Below are positions 21,303-32,000 of a DNA stretch of 64,000 nucleotides, in pieces. Source of the DNA: Termitomyces sp. T153 (lineage: Eukaryota; Basidiomycota; Agaricomycetes; Agaricales; Lyophyllaceae); assembly GCA_018296165.2 (NCBI GenBank), contig JACKQL020000120.1, positions 1 to 64,000 on the forward strand. The letters are read 5' to 3'. Made by a program: the position numbers and the translations under genes. Position 1 is the stretch's first letter. Every line of letters begins with the position of its first letter. The notes below the pieces were generated by a model that did no database searches, had not been told where the DNA came from, and worked only from the letters and a program-made list of their open reading frames with translations.

Positions 21303-21624
21303 GTTGAATGTTTGATTTTGTAATGTTGATGTATTGTGATTGTTAGTGGTCTTCTTTCTGCTTGCTCTTAAGATTTGTTCAGGGTCCCCAACACTAATTA
21401 GATTGAGTGCTTTAGTCTTGTTGCTGTGGGTTGTGGGCTTGTGAGCTTGCTCTGTGGTGTTGACCCTTTGCTTTGGCACTGTTCTCTTCAGTCTTTCTGG
21501 GGTAGACCCTCTTGGTGCAAATGATATTTTGATTTTAGCTTGATGTGTGAACCCTGCTTGCTGGTCCACAAAGTCTTGAACTTGATAACAGTGCTTCTTC
21601 TTGTAAACTTTCTAAGCCAAAGCC

Positions 21625-21641
21625 CCTCGCGGTGGGCTCCA
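21625..21641 (-). promoter_or_regulatory. Primer-binding site
   Basis: TGGAGCCCACCGCGAGG begins two bases inside the 5' LTR. TGG is complementary to a tRNA CCA end. I could not assign the tRNA. The site keeps two CpGs (CACCGCGAG) in an element that otherwise has very few. Confidence 0.7.
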
Positions 21642-21882
21642 GATGTAGTACTGGGTTAGAGTAATACTGATAGTTCTGGGGCTTTCTTGAAGACTTAGGC
21701 AGTCTACTCCAATTCAACACTGATGTCTTGATGAATGCTTGAAGTTGAAGGGGTTTACTTCCAAAATATTTCTATTCTGAATGCAGAGGGGTCTCAACAA
21801 ACTCCAGCCTAAGTGATTCACTCCCTGGGAACCACCGAGCCTTTGCCTATTAATTGCCTGTCCATTTGCTACTCTACTTGGG

Positions 21883-21891
21883 CTATTTATA
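21883..21891 (-). promoter_or_regulatory. TATA box of the 5' LTR
   Basis: TATAAATAG on the minus strand, about 240 bp before the end of the LTR. Start of transcription is expected around 21,855-21,860. Confidence 0.6.
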
Positions 21892-22099
21892 CCTCTTTCT
21901 ACAGTGCACAGACCACCCCCTACATGTGACTTTTGGTTCCATACTTTCCAGCCCCTTATTCATAACTGTTATTCTAATTCCCCCTTTTGGCATGCCTGTT
22001 TCAGTGCCACAGGCCAGTTCCTGGTTCCATCATTCCTCCTTTGCATTCTTAGCTTCCATTTGCCCCATTTATCTCTCCCTCCTTTGTATTTCTCCCATT

Positions 22100-22375
22100 C
22101 ATATTCTTCCCCATTCAGGTTCTTTCCCATTCAGACTCTTCCATTCATCTGTTCCCTCCCATTCATTCCATTCATCTTCCTTTGTTCATTTCATATTCTT
22201 CCCCATTCAGGTTCTTTCCCATTCAGGTTCTTCCATTCATCTGTTCCCTCCCATTCATTCCATTCATCTTCCTTTGTTCATTTCATATTCTTCCCCATTC
22301 AGGTTCTTTCCCATTCAGGTTCTTCCATTCATCTGTTCCCTCCCATTCATTTCATATTCTTCCATTCATCTCCCT
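22100..22375. repeat. 92-bp tandem repeats in LTR U3 (right)
   Basis: Same repeat array in the 5' LTR. It lies upstream of the TATA box on the transcribed strand, where it could hold enhancer sites. Confidence 0.9.
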
Positions 22376-22734
22376 TTCCCTTCCCTTCATTCCATTTATT
22401 TCATATTCCTCCATTCATCTTCCTTTCCCTTCCCTTCATTCCATTCCAATCTGGTTAGTCTTAGATCAGATCCAGATCTTGCCAGAATTGATGCCACTCA
22501 GGTGCTTTTGCCAGTCCCATGCTTCCCCTCCCATTACAGTGATTGGACTATTATTGAGTGTATAGTCTAGTATAGTCCTTGTCCTATCCTGTTCTGTCTT
22601 TCTTCTGGTGTGTTTAAGGGATAATGTTGCTGGGACTTGTTTTACCAGGAGGCTTACAGTTTTCAGCCTTAATAAATGTTTGTTTTGACTTCTGGTGTTT
22701 AATATGTTCCCAATGGTGTGACAACATCGTATCA

Positions 22735-22738
22735 GTAG
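22735..22738. repeat. Target site duplication GTAG (right)
   Basis: Partner of 13,901-13,904. Confidence 0.85.
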
Positions 22739-24480
22739 TAGTGTAGGGCCCAATATACCATGACATTGGGGGCCTCCAGTAATTCCATGAAACTAGCTCC
22801 AGCATTTTCCATTGTCCTGGGTACCCAGCAATCTAGAAGTTGTGGTGTTGCTCTACAATCTTCTGGCAGAGCTCCAGAACATTGGGCACATAGATACAAT
22901 CTCAGAAGGTCAAGATCCCATCCCAGAGGGCTTATTTGTCCATGCAGAGCAATTTGGTGCTAGTGGTACATCCCAATTTCAGCACTCTGATTGCATGAGC
23001 AATGAGTTCCTCCTGTTGGCCATCCTGGTTGCTCTGTCAGATGTTCCAGAGGATGTCTACCTCCACCTCCTCAGTGGCTAGACTTTCCATGGCTTGGAGC
23101 ACAAACAATTTAGGCTGGAAGAGCACAATGCTGCTATTGTCCTCCCCTCCAGTGCTGTGGTCCACTCTCTGGGACAGGGCATCTGGTTATCCCATACTCT
23201 GGCTAGGCTTGTGGTGCAGCAAGAAGTCAAAGTTGGCTAGATAGAGGAACCATTGGCTTGTTGGCAGTTGAGTTTCCTGCCTGTCTGAAGTACTCAAGGT
23301 TCTTGTAATCTGTTCAGACTACAAACTTGTGCTGTGCCCCTTCCAAGAAATGCCACCATTCCTCAAATGATAGGATGATGACCAGCATCTCCTTGTCATG
23401 GATCTTGTAGTTATGCTCTACTGCATTCAGGCTCTTGGAATAGAAGGTTACTGGATGCCACTTCACATCTTCCAGAGACTATTGCAAGAGAACTGCCCCA
23501 GTAGCAAAGTTGGAGCTGTTGGCTTTGACTCAGAAGAGAAAGTTGTCATCCAGAAAGAGGAGAATGGGTCCAGAGGTAACTGGTGCTTGAGAGCACTGAA
23601 AGCCATCTCCTCTAGAGGTCCCCATCTCCATGTGACATCCTTCCCAGTGAGGTCAAATAGTGAGTGGGCATGATGCAAGAAGTCCTGGATAAACCTCTGG
23701 TAGAAGTTTGCAAAGCCTAGAAAGGCCTGGACCTCCTTGTTGTTCTTGGGCTCTGGTCATTCTGCAATGCCTGCTACCTTTACTGGGTCCATCTCCACAG
23801 CTCCATGTGAGATGATCAGGCCAAGATACTCTATCTGGGTCTGCTCAAACTCACACTTCTCTGGTTTGAAGTAGAGCTGGTGCTGGTGGAGATGTTCTAT
23901 GACAAGGTATGTGATCTGGTAGTGCTTGTCCAGCATTTTGGTATAGATGAGGATGTTGTCAAGATACATGCACACTATGCTTTTGGCAATGAGATCTTGG
24001 AAGATGTTGTTTATCATTGTCTGAAAGGTGTCTGGGCTATTGGTGAGTCCAAAAAACATAACAAGAGGTTTGAACAATCTCCAGTTAGTCCAGAAGGCAG
24101 CCTTCCACTCATCTCCCTCCTGGATGCACACATTGTTGTAGCCCCACTGGACATCCAGTTTAGTGAAGTACCATGCACCCCAGAGGTTGTTGATGAGCTG
24201 AGAGATGAGGGGGAGAGGGTAATGGTTCTTCACCATCATGGCATTGAGTACCTAGTAGTCCTGGACCAGTTGGAGGGAGCCATCTTTCTTTTTGATGAAG
24301 AAGACTGGAGAAGCCATTGGTGATTCAGAGGGGCATATATGACGAGAGTATAGGTTCTCTTGCAGAAAGGCATTGAGTTTGTCCTGCTCCTTGGGTGCTA
24401 GCAGGTAGACCTTACAGCTGGAGGGTGTGGAGTCAGGCAGTGACTCAATGGCATGGTTCTACTGTTTGTGCTCCAGAAGC
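22739..24480 (-). pseudogene. pol: RT-RNase H-integrase relic of the host gypsy element
   Basis: Read leftwards from 24,480: the pre-RT linker, RT from KNHYPLPLISQLINNL through FTKLDVQWGYNNVCI and FFGLTNSPDTFQTMINNI to CMYLDNILIYT (about 23,950), then the RNase H side with LFDLTGKDVTWRWGPLEEMA (about 23,620), and the integrase zinc finger start MLELVSWNYWRPPMSWYIG (about 22,770). The RT catalytic motif reads YLDN instead of YLDD, and tryptophans replace arginines (SWNYW for SRNYW), both explained by G-to-A or C-to-T changes. The integrase continues at 13,904 beyond the nested element. Confidence 0.88.
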
Positions 24481-25260
24481 AAGTCAAACAAGGCTTTAAA
24501 GAACACATCCTGAAGTGCATGGAAGTAGGGAGGTACAATATCCCAGAACTCCCAGGGCATGGAATTGGCAACAAATGCCTGGGCCAGTTGCTGAGATGTG
24601 GTCTGGCTAGCCCAAATCTTCACAATAGAGGGCAACAAACACAAGGTGGTGGTATAAATCCTGTTTCCCACCTCTACTGCTTTGTCTGGGAACTCTGGGT
24701 TGAGAACTCCTCTCTGCATTCCTGCTCCAGGGCTCCACTGCTACTCTAGTTGTCTTCATAGAGGACCTCTCTATGGGGGAACACCAGAGGTGGAGATCCA
24801 GGAGATCTAGTTGGCAAAGGAGCAAGAGCCAGCACAGCATGCATAGATGGCCATGTGCTCTCAAATTGAGCCTGGCACTCTTTTTTGGCCTCTGTAGCCC
24901 AGGCAGAGCACCTCTGAGGGCATCAGCTCATTGTTACCTTGCCCTTGGCCCAATCTACTTTGGGGTTGTGCTCCCAAGCCATGTGAAACCAAGGATCATG
25001 TCCTGCTTGCCCAAACTGGTTATGGCAAAGACTGCACAGTCCATATAATTTTGATAATGGAGGACCAAGTCAATCATGGAGCTGATAGTGCTTGCTTTGT
25101 TGGGCATTCCACCAATGTCAAAGACTGGAATGGGCTTGAGAAGTGGCTGCATAGTCAGGCCATGACACTTGACAAACTCTGAGTCTAAGAACAGTCCCAT
25201 TGCTCTGCTATCTAGGAGAGTGGTGACTCTGCAAGTTTGCTAGGTGTCTATGGTCTCAAT
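24481..25260 (-). pseudogene. Protease and linker relic of the host gypsy element
   Basis: Retropepsin block GLFLDSEFVKCHGLTMQPL, then DIGGMPNKAS and FAITSLGKQDMILGFTWL (25,200-24,970), followed by the linker with QTTSQQLAQAFVANSMP near 24,600. The same protease, better preserved, is at 62,989-63,513. The active site DSGATG seen there reads DSRAMG here, so the catalytic glycine is lost. Confidence 0.8.
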
Positions 25261-26460
25261 TCTCATGTCAAGGCATAGTGAGTTGGTGGATGGGCTTGAA
25301 GCTACAACATACTGTCAGGGCATTCAGCATGCCCAGGCAAGGTGGTGCCAATGGATCCTAGCTGGCATCAGAGGACTTGGCTAAGGCTTTGAAGTTAGTA
25401 TTTGTATGTCTGGAGAGGGATGTTGAGGTTCTTCTGTCTTAGAATGAGGGACAACTTGATTTTCCAGCAACAGACATGAGAACCTGTTAGTACCTGGCAA
25501 TGAAGGCATACACCTTATCTGTTGCTTGACTAAAAATCCTCCTCCAGTTCTGGGCATGACATGCAAACACTGATCTCCTCTGGAGTCAACTCCAGTGTCA
25601 ACTGATTTGGCAACAGAGCTTCAGCAACATCCTCTGTGGCCAGCAGTTGCAGAAGGAGTTCCTCCTGCTTTGCTGTGGAGAGGTAGCATACCTTCAGACC
25701 CAAATGGCAGTGTTGTGCAAAGTGCCTGGGCTTCTGACATTTTTAGCACAATAATGGCATAGTGCAGAGCTGTTAGGCTGCATCCACATCTATGGCAATG
25801 CCCAGTGGCAAGGGAGCAGCATGGGGTGGGCTAGAGTAGGGGTGGGCATTGGGCAAGCAGGAGCAGGGTATCAGAGGCCAGTAACAACTGTGGAGTGCTG
25901 CATGGAATGCATGCAGTTGAGCTGCCACTAGTCTCAGGCTACCTTGTATAAAGAAGCAATCCTCTTGTAATCCTGGCAGCCCTCTGCAAGGTTGTCAATG
26001 CATTCTACCAGCATGGGGTGCAGGCCATCCTAGAAAGTGAGGCATAGCTGGAGGCTATCAGGATAGGCAGCTTGCTCTACCAGTGCCCAGAAGGAGTTGA
26101 TGTACTCATCCAAGATTTGCTCTCCTTGCACATAGTGCTCCCTATCAGATAGCATCAAAGTGGCAGTTTTGGCAGGATTGAGTGGGTAAAACTCCACCCA
26201 GAAGTCCTTCTCAAAGGCAGCTCAGTCTGGGAAACTTCCAACACCTCCAGGGCATCAGAAAACAAACAACACACAGGTGTGGGCATGTATGGTCTTCATA
26301 TATGACAGTACCCAGGCTATTTTTAGCACATTGGAGTTGAAAGCATCTCTGCTGAGGTGGATGTAGGTGAAGCAGGACTGGAGAAAACATTGCCCACTGG
26401 AACAAGCACCATCATATGCATCTAGTAGCATGGGGCACAGAATTCATGGTGTCTGCATTG
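25261..26460 (-). pseudogene. gag: Gag relic of the host gypsy element
   Basis: The minus strand shows a capsid start (FLQSCFTYIHLSRDAFNSNV and LKIAWVLSYMKT, about 26,330), a middle block FWVEFYPLNPAKTATLMLSD then VQGEQILDEYINSFWALV (about 26,200-26,090), and a zinc knuckle whose second half CQKPRHFAQHC is at about 25,715-25,745, followed by VCYLSTAKQEELLLQLLA. A one-base frameshift splits the knuckle, and several stops interrupt the capsid. The VCYLS...EELL tail matches the gag at the right end of the window. Confidence 0.75.
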
Positions 26461-26948
26461 GCAAGCTGTGACATAGAGCTCCCCGATGCTTAAATCTGGT
26501 GGGAAAGCAACAAATAAAGGCTCAGAGGATCCTTGCAGCTATGAGGGGCTTCCAGACCAGTTTTGAAGACTTGTTCTGCTGTAAGGGCAAATTCCAGGAG
26601 TGGTAGCCCAGAGTCATGCAGCTAGCAATGGAGAATCCAAAGTATATTAGCAAAGTAGATGACAGTACCACAGTAACTAATCACCTAGCAGAGGGAAATC
26701 CAAAGATAACAAGTCTCAGGGTCCCCACTGCTTGGTGCAGTGCATCAGCAGGCAGCAGAGGCATAGAAATGGCTATCCAGAAGGCCAGAGCTACTCCTAG
26801 CTCTAGGAAATTGATTGATGAGGTAATACAGACAGTCTTGCAAGTCTCCAGAGGTCTCCAGGGGTCTAGAATGAGCCCCAGAGGCATCAAGCAAGCTGTG
26901 GAGGCAGTGGAACAAGCTGCAGAGATTGGAAATGGAAGTCCCCTGACA
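26461..26948 (-). repeat. 5' LTR/leader of the host gypsy element
   Basis: Inverted homologue of 6,902-7,345. It starts TGTCAGGGGACTTCC on the minus strand at 26,948 and runs to just before the gag. A plus-strand frame of about 120 codons crosses it, but it is antisense to the LTR and unlikely to be a gene. Confidence 0.55.
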
Positions 26949-27545
26949 GTACCAGTGTACTCATTGCAATTTACCCCCATACATGTTTAAATGAGTGAAC
27001 ATGAGGGAAGAACATCAGTTACACCCACTATCCCCCAGCTCATTGCTTCAGGGACAGAAAAGAAAGTTGTAATGTTTCCATTATGAGTTGCACAGCTTAC
27101 AGTTCACACTCTGTAAGTTGAAACTAGTCTATAGTTCTGTCCACAAAGTATCAAGTAAGGTGCTGCCTTACATAAGTACAAGTATAGTAGTTTTAGGAAT
27201 AGCATCATGTGATGCTATCCTTATATTTAAATAATCAAATACATATAACATGTATAGTACAGCTGTGTAACAGGTACTCTGTTACATACTCCCCTTTTGA
27301 GTCTGTCAATGGACTCACTTCAAAAAAGAAAACAAAGTAATAAGAAAGAGGAGTGGGAGACAGCATCCCACCCAAAAGTGTGCAATGGAATTTGATCATG
27401 AATTTCTATGTTATAAGAGTGGTAGGACCATATGATCCTACCCAGACAAGTGTGTCTCAGCACACTGTCCAATTGTGCTGAGTGCAAACTGTGGGCTCTA
27501 AGTGCCTGCATTGTATCCATATCTACTGTGAGCTCCAATGGTAGC
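26949..27545. other. AT-rich stretch with a possible LTR edge
   Basis: No gene is seen. At 27,266-27,286 TGTAACAG and CTGTTACA form an 8-bp inverted repeat next to a minus-strand purine tract (AAAAGGGGAG, 27,288-27,298), the usual look of a PPT-LTR junction, but no partner LTR was found. Confidence 0.3.
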
Positions 27546-27932
27546 TCACCTAGTTTGTTCATCCATCTTTGAGGCTGCTGCTTCCTTGTTGCTCATAATG
27601 CCTGCCCAGCACTCTAATACAGTATTAGCCATATCACTGGAGCCACTAGATCCAGCTTCAGGAGCAGCAAAAGTAGCAATGTTAGTTGCTACAGCTGCAT
27701 CTGAGGGACTGAGGTCAACTAGTGGAGTTACTGCTGGTTGAGCACTCATGGGCAATGTCAAGTTATCAATGTAGTTCAATTCCATGGACTCCTCCAAAGG
27801 TGCATCTTCTAAGGATGCACCAGAGCTTGTGGCTAGGCTAGTAGTGGCTGAGGCTACTGACAATGAAGGCCCCTCCTCAGTTGGGGCTGCACTTGTGGGA
27901 GGAGCCACTGATGATGGCTCTTCTGCTGGTGC
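27546..27932 (-). pseudogene. C-terminal part of the split unknown gene (continues from 36,106-37,251)
   Basis: An Ala/Ser/Pro-rich acidic segment that includes SGASLEDAPLEESMELNYID and ends in CWAGIMSNKEAAASKMDEQT. It stops with TAG at 27,546. Joined at the GGTGC duplication to the piece at 36,106, it stays in frame (LAP then AEEPSSVAPPTS). It belongs to the gene cut by the 28-36 kb LTR element; no family is recognised. Confidence 0.6.
27928..27932. repeat. Target site duplication GGTGC (left)
   Basis: Repeated at 36,101-36,105, directly flanking the LTR pair. Confidence 0.85.
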
Positions 27933-29079
27933 TATCAGGTTCCACTGACCATGGGGGCTCAGCTACACTGGGCAAGTCCTTACTAGGTGGACGTGATTCC
28001 CTGCACTGACAACTGGGCATTTGGAGGTGTCCCAAACACTGGGGACTTGTGAGGATAGTTGGTGGAGATTGATCCAAGCAAGTCTGGGGAGGTCTAGAGG
28101 AGTAGGGGACGAGCTGCAGGAAGGGGGATGGGCTTGGCGGGGTTCAGGCACAAGTCTGTATGCAAGTATTGCAGGTGCAGAGGAGGCAGAGGCTACACAA
28201 GTGATGGAAGCAGAGCTGGAGTTTGATGGGGGATCAACAGAGGTTGATAGAGTTTGGAGCTGAGCATGTAGCGAGGTCTGGAGTTGGTTAAAGAGTGTCT
28301 GGGATTTGTAATTGTAATTGTGGGGTTTGCAAAGGTGTTAAGGTTGGGAAAGATAGGAACACAATGGATGGGACAGATCAAATGAGACGAGATGGAGTTG
28401 AACAAAATGAGACAGAGTTGAGACAAGATGGAGATGAGAATGAGAATAGATTCAGGTGGAGATACAAAACAATAACAAAAATGATAACAGAATAGAGATG
28501 AGACAAGACTGGGAGACTGAGAGTAAGAAAACAAGACATGGAACACAAAACACAAGAGAGAAACAATCAGACCATAGGTAATGTTAAGCAATATCAAGAC
28601 TAGAGTACAAAGAGCTACTCTACATCTTATATACTGACTACTGGAGAGCTCTGGGGAATGTCAGCTGTGGCAGCGGGGCTTGGTGGAGCTCAACGGAGTT
28701 GACAGGTGTCGGTTACAATCAGAGGGTGGGCTGCATTGATATGTTGATGGGATCAATTGGTGATGCAGGCTGTTCTGAGGTCATCATGATACTTCAAAGT
28801 AAGTCAGAGGAACCAGGGTGTTGAGTTGATGATGTGTAACAGGGTTAGGCATGGTGGAGGAATGGTCCCAGGGGCTCAGGAGATCTAGGGGAAGCATCAC
28901 TGACTGTGGGGAAGATGTTGGAGTTGGCCAGGGGGCCATCAGAGTTAGCTGAGGATGCATCAGAGTTAGCCAGAGTAGGCATGGAGCACTGTGGAAGTTT
29001 GGCAAGGCATTGGGGGAGGTTCTGGGGGGGTGGGGGGTTGTTGGATGATGTGCAGGGGTCCAGGGAATGGGTCATGACA
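27933..29079 (-). repeat. 3' LTR (left) of the 28-36 kb element
   Basis: It starts TATCAGGTTCC (TGTCAGG in the partner) and ends GGTCATGACA. It is homologous to the solo LTR at 61,710 (inverted). It carries about three 25-bp repeats with CAGAGTTAGC near 28,920-28,975. Confidence 0.9.
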
Positions 29080-29093
29080 TCACCCCCCCTTTC
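29080..29093 (-). promoter_or_regulatory. Polypurine tract of the 28-36 kb element
   Basis: GAAAGGGGGGGTGA on the minus strand, abutting the left LTR. It fixes the orientation. Confidence 0.75.
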
Positions 29094-32000
29094 AATATTG
29101 AGACCCTCGAGATGCAAGGTGAGTGGGGGCATGGGAGTCAAAGCCAAGTAATATTGATCAATCCACAGTAAATGATGGCAGCATGGGAGGCAAAGTCAAA
29201 GTATGGTTGCTACTTCATTAGGGGGTTCTTCCCAATCAATTAAAAGACTTGGACATACCCCAGGGTTCCCCCAAAAATTTCTTCCATGTCCTCCTCCAAT
29301 CACTCAGCTCCATGGTTTTCTGATGCAGATGAGGTGGTGGTGTATGACAGCAAGGGGGAGGAGTTTGAGCACTGGCATCAGGTCAGTGCCATGTACTGGG
29401 GTCGTAAGTAGTGTCTACTTGTTTTTTCAGGGTAATTGACAGAGCTTTGCAGAGTGGGTCACAATGGTGTTGGGCTCTTTTGGGGGCTCTACTTAAGAGA
29501 GGGGCTTGGGATGGACTAGAGTTTGTCCTGCACAGTTGAGTTTGGCAGTGGGGGGCAGGGAGGGAGTTCTGCAGGTGCAGCAAGTTCCACAGGTGGAGGT
29601 GATGGCAGAGGAGTTTGTGAGGGTGTTGGCATGGGCTTGGGGCCCCCCAATGCTGGAGTGGTGTTTGAACCAAGCCCCAGTAGTTTTCAAGCCCTTTTGG
29701 TCATGTTTACTGACCATTTGGTTATAGTGTACTCTTTGTGCTCAGCAGGGTGAGCTGTGCAAATTCAACAGGCCCTCCACAGGCTCACAACGTGACACCT
29801 CTGTGTGCCTTCTGTGCTGCACAAGGCATGAGAAGTGCTCAATTTTGTTGGAGTGGCAGGCAGTGTGCATTGCTGCAGAGCAGGGGTGGAATGAGGGTTG
29901 GGTGCAGGGGCAACTGGGTGAGGCATGGAAGGCCAGGGTATTGGGGGAGGGGGGTGTGGGGCAACCTGTGGAGAAGGTGGGACCTCTGCAGGGTGGGCAG
30001 AGGGAGGGGGCACTGGCAGCAGTGGATAAGGGGAAATGGAGGGCCTTCCTGCTGTTGGAGGCAGGGCCTAGCGGAGCCTCTGGGGCCTCACTTTTACTCT
30101 CTTACCTTGGGCATGCCATTGGAACAGGCTTCAAGTTCCCCAGAGCCCTCAGCTTCAATCACAGAGGTTTTCCTATATTGGCAGGTGGAGGCTTTGATGA
30201 CGGCATTGACAGCATGAGAGGGGGAGCTCTGATGGGTAAGGGAGGATCTGGACACAGCACAGAGGGAGAAGGAGGCACTGCAGTGGGAGCGGGACACCTT
30301 GGTGCGAGTGGTGACAGAGTGGGCATTGGAGGTGCAGAGTTTGTAGGAGCATCTGATGCAGCAGGAGGTATGACCCACGGAGGTGGTGGAGCAGCAGGTG
30401 GCATCGGAGGGTGGTTTGTTGCGGGCAGAGCTGGAGGCAGCAGGGCAGAGGGAGGATTGGTTGGCTAGAGAGGCCACCTCAGGCCATGCAGGGGTCCTTC
30501 ATAAGTATCTCCCCAGTTCTCTGTTCTGTTGCTAACAAATTGTTTTTGGTTAGGCTGAGTGTAGGAGCACCAAGTTCTCCTGGATAGTGCCTCTGCGGCA
30601 CTGGCATCAATCCAAGATGGGTTGATACAGATGTCTATGGATCACTCTCCAGAGCTTCAGCAGGGGATGGCAAGGATGGGGAGGTTGCTAGTAGGGCATC
30701 AGCGGTGCAATGCGGTGGCCCTAGGGTTGTGGTGGGAGGTGGCAGTAGACATAGGGGAGGCCTTGCCAGGGTTGGCGGAGGTTCTAGCAGTGATGTGGTC
30801 CCAAATGGAGATTGATTTGGGGATCAGGGAGGAAGGGAGGGGGTTTCCCAAGGGGGGGAGGGGTTGAGGGAGCAGTTGGACTCCGTCCTCTTGTTGCTCT
30901 GTGCCCTATTGCCTACTCCCTTTTTGTTGTATTATATCATTGTTAATGCAATTTTGGTTGATGCTCCTGGGCACATGTGGTGAGCTTTAGTTTGTGTGAG
31001 GGTAAGTAAAAACATGCAGGGGTGCAGGTGGGAGTTGAATCCCTAGTAAGTCCAGAGGCAGGGGTTAAGCCCATTGTTTGCCATCTGTGTTGGCTAGTCC
31101 TGGGGTCATTGTGGGACTTGGCAGAGTATTGTGGGAGGGAGTCCCAAGGCTCGATGGGGTGTTGGGAGTCTTTCTGTGGGGTTCCATTGCATTTTGGGGC
31201 ATTGATGGCAGCGTTGTTGGGCTTGGCCCTTAGGGTTTCAGACCAAAGTTGTAGGAGTTGTCCTCTGTCTGTGGCGGGGTCGAGCATTGTGCTAGTTAGG
31301 GGAGGGCAGACCTCTGAATCTTTAGAGTGTGCTTGATGGTGGCTGGTGGTTTTGTTTTTTCTGTTGGTGTGGCTTATGGAGGGGCAGAGGCCTTCTGGTA
31401 GTTTGACCCTTATGCCAACATGGGTGGCAGAGGTGGCGGAGGTCCTTCTTGACAACAGTGGGGGTAGCAGAGTGAAGACCCTTATACTGATGCAGCTGGT
31501 AGAGATGGCGGAGGTCTCTTTGGATGGTGGCAGGGGTGGTGGGGTGAAGTTTGTCCTTGGAGGTGGGGCCAGTCAGAGGCAGAAGTCCTTGGCGGCATAG
31601 AGGCATGGTCCCAGTGTGAGGTGGTCCTTGTAATAGTTCATTGGGGCCTGTTCCACGGGCCAGCTATGCTGTGAGTTGGATTAGTGTGGGTGCAGAGGTA
31701 CTCCCTTAGGGTAAGTGTTGCCATCCTTTGGTTGTTGGTGTCCAGGCTTTGTGTTTTAGTGGGTTTGCACATGGTGGGGGTTTGTTGAGCTCTGGAGTAT
31801 TGTATTTTGTCGGAGGTGTACTGGGTTTGGGCCTTGCTGTGCTCCAGAGTGTTGGCTCTGGTTGAGGTCACACTCCAGAGTATTGTGTTTAGGGACGGGT
31901 GTGCTTGGGTGGTGTTTTGGTGTGCTCCAGAGTGTCGTTGATAAGGGGGTGGGGTTTGGGGTGGCCAGTCTCAATGAGTTTCTTCTGGTCTAGAGTTGAG

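Larger units (their letters stand above)
13905..22734 (-). mobile_element. Complete young Ty3/gypsy LTR retrotransposon
   Basis: The element is 8,830 bp long with two 1,091-bp LTRs (TG...CA ends), a primer-binding site, gag, pro, pol and a polypurine tract, all on the minus strand. The LTRs differ at one base in my reading (C at 14,315, T at 22,054), so the insertion is recent. Order along the mRNA: LTR, PBS (21,625-21,641), gag, -1 frameshift, protease, -1 frameshift, RT-RNase H-integrase with a GPY/F-like tail, PPT (14,996-15,008), LTR. Domain order RT-RH-IN marks it as Ty3/gypsy (Metaviridae). All three frames look undamaged, so it may still be active. It is inserted in the integrase of an older gypsy element. 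Confidence 0.95.
21644..22734 (-). repeat. 5' LTR (right) of the complete gypsy element
   Basis: 1,091 bp, offset by exactly 7,739 bp from the left copy. It contains the promoter for the minus-strand transcript. Confidence 0.95.

Noticed and set aside
26616..26990. Plus-strand frame with homologues at 12,544-12,792 (+) and 6,890-7,087 (-), suggesting a conserved protein
   Set aside because: All copies lie in the TGTCAGGGG-type LTR/leader and are antisense to it. Conservation follows from the LTR being repeated.
27266..27298. PPT-LTR-like junction (TGTAACAG...CTGTTACA)
   Set aside because: No second LTR, target duplication or pol was found, so it is only noted inside the spacer entry.
29765..30477. 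Long Pro/Ser/Gly-rich frames on both strands inside the 28-36 kb element
   Set aside because: Both strands are open at once because of the G-rich composition; there is no domain or codon-position signal I can see.
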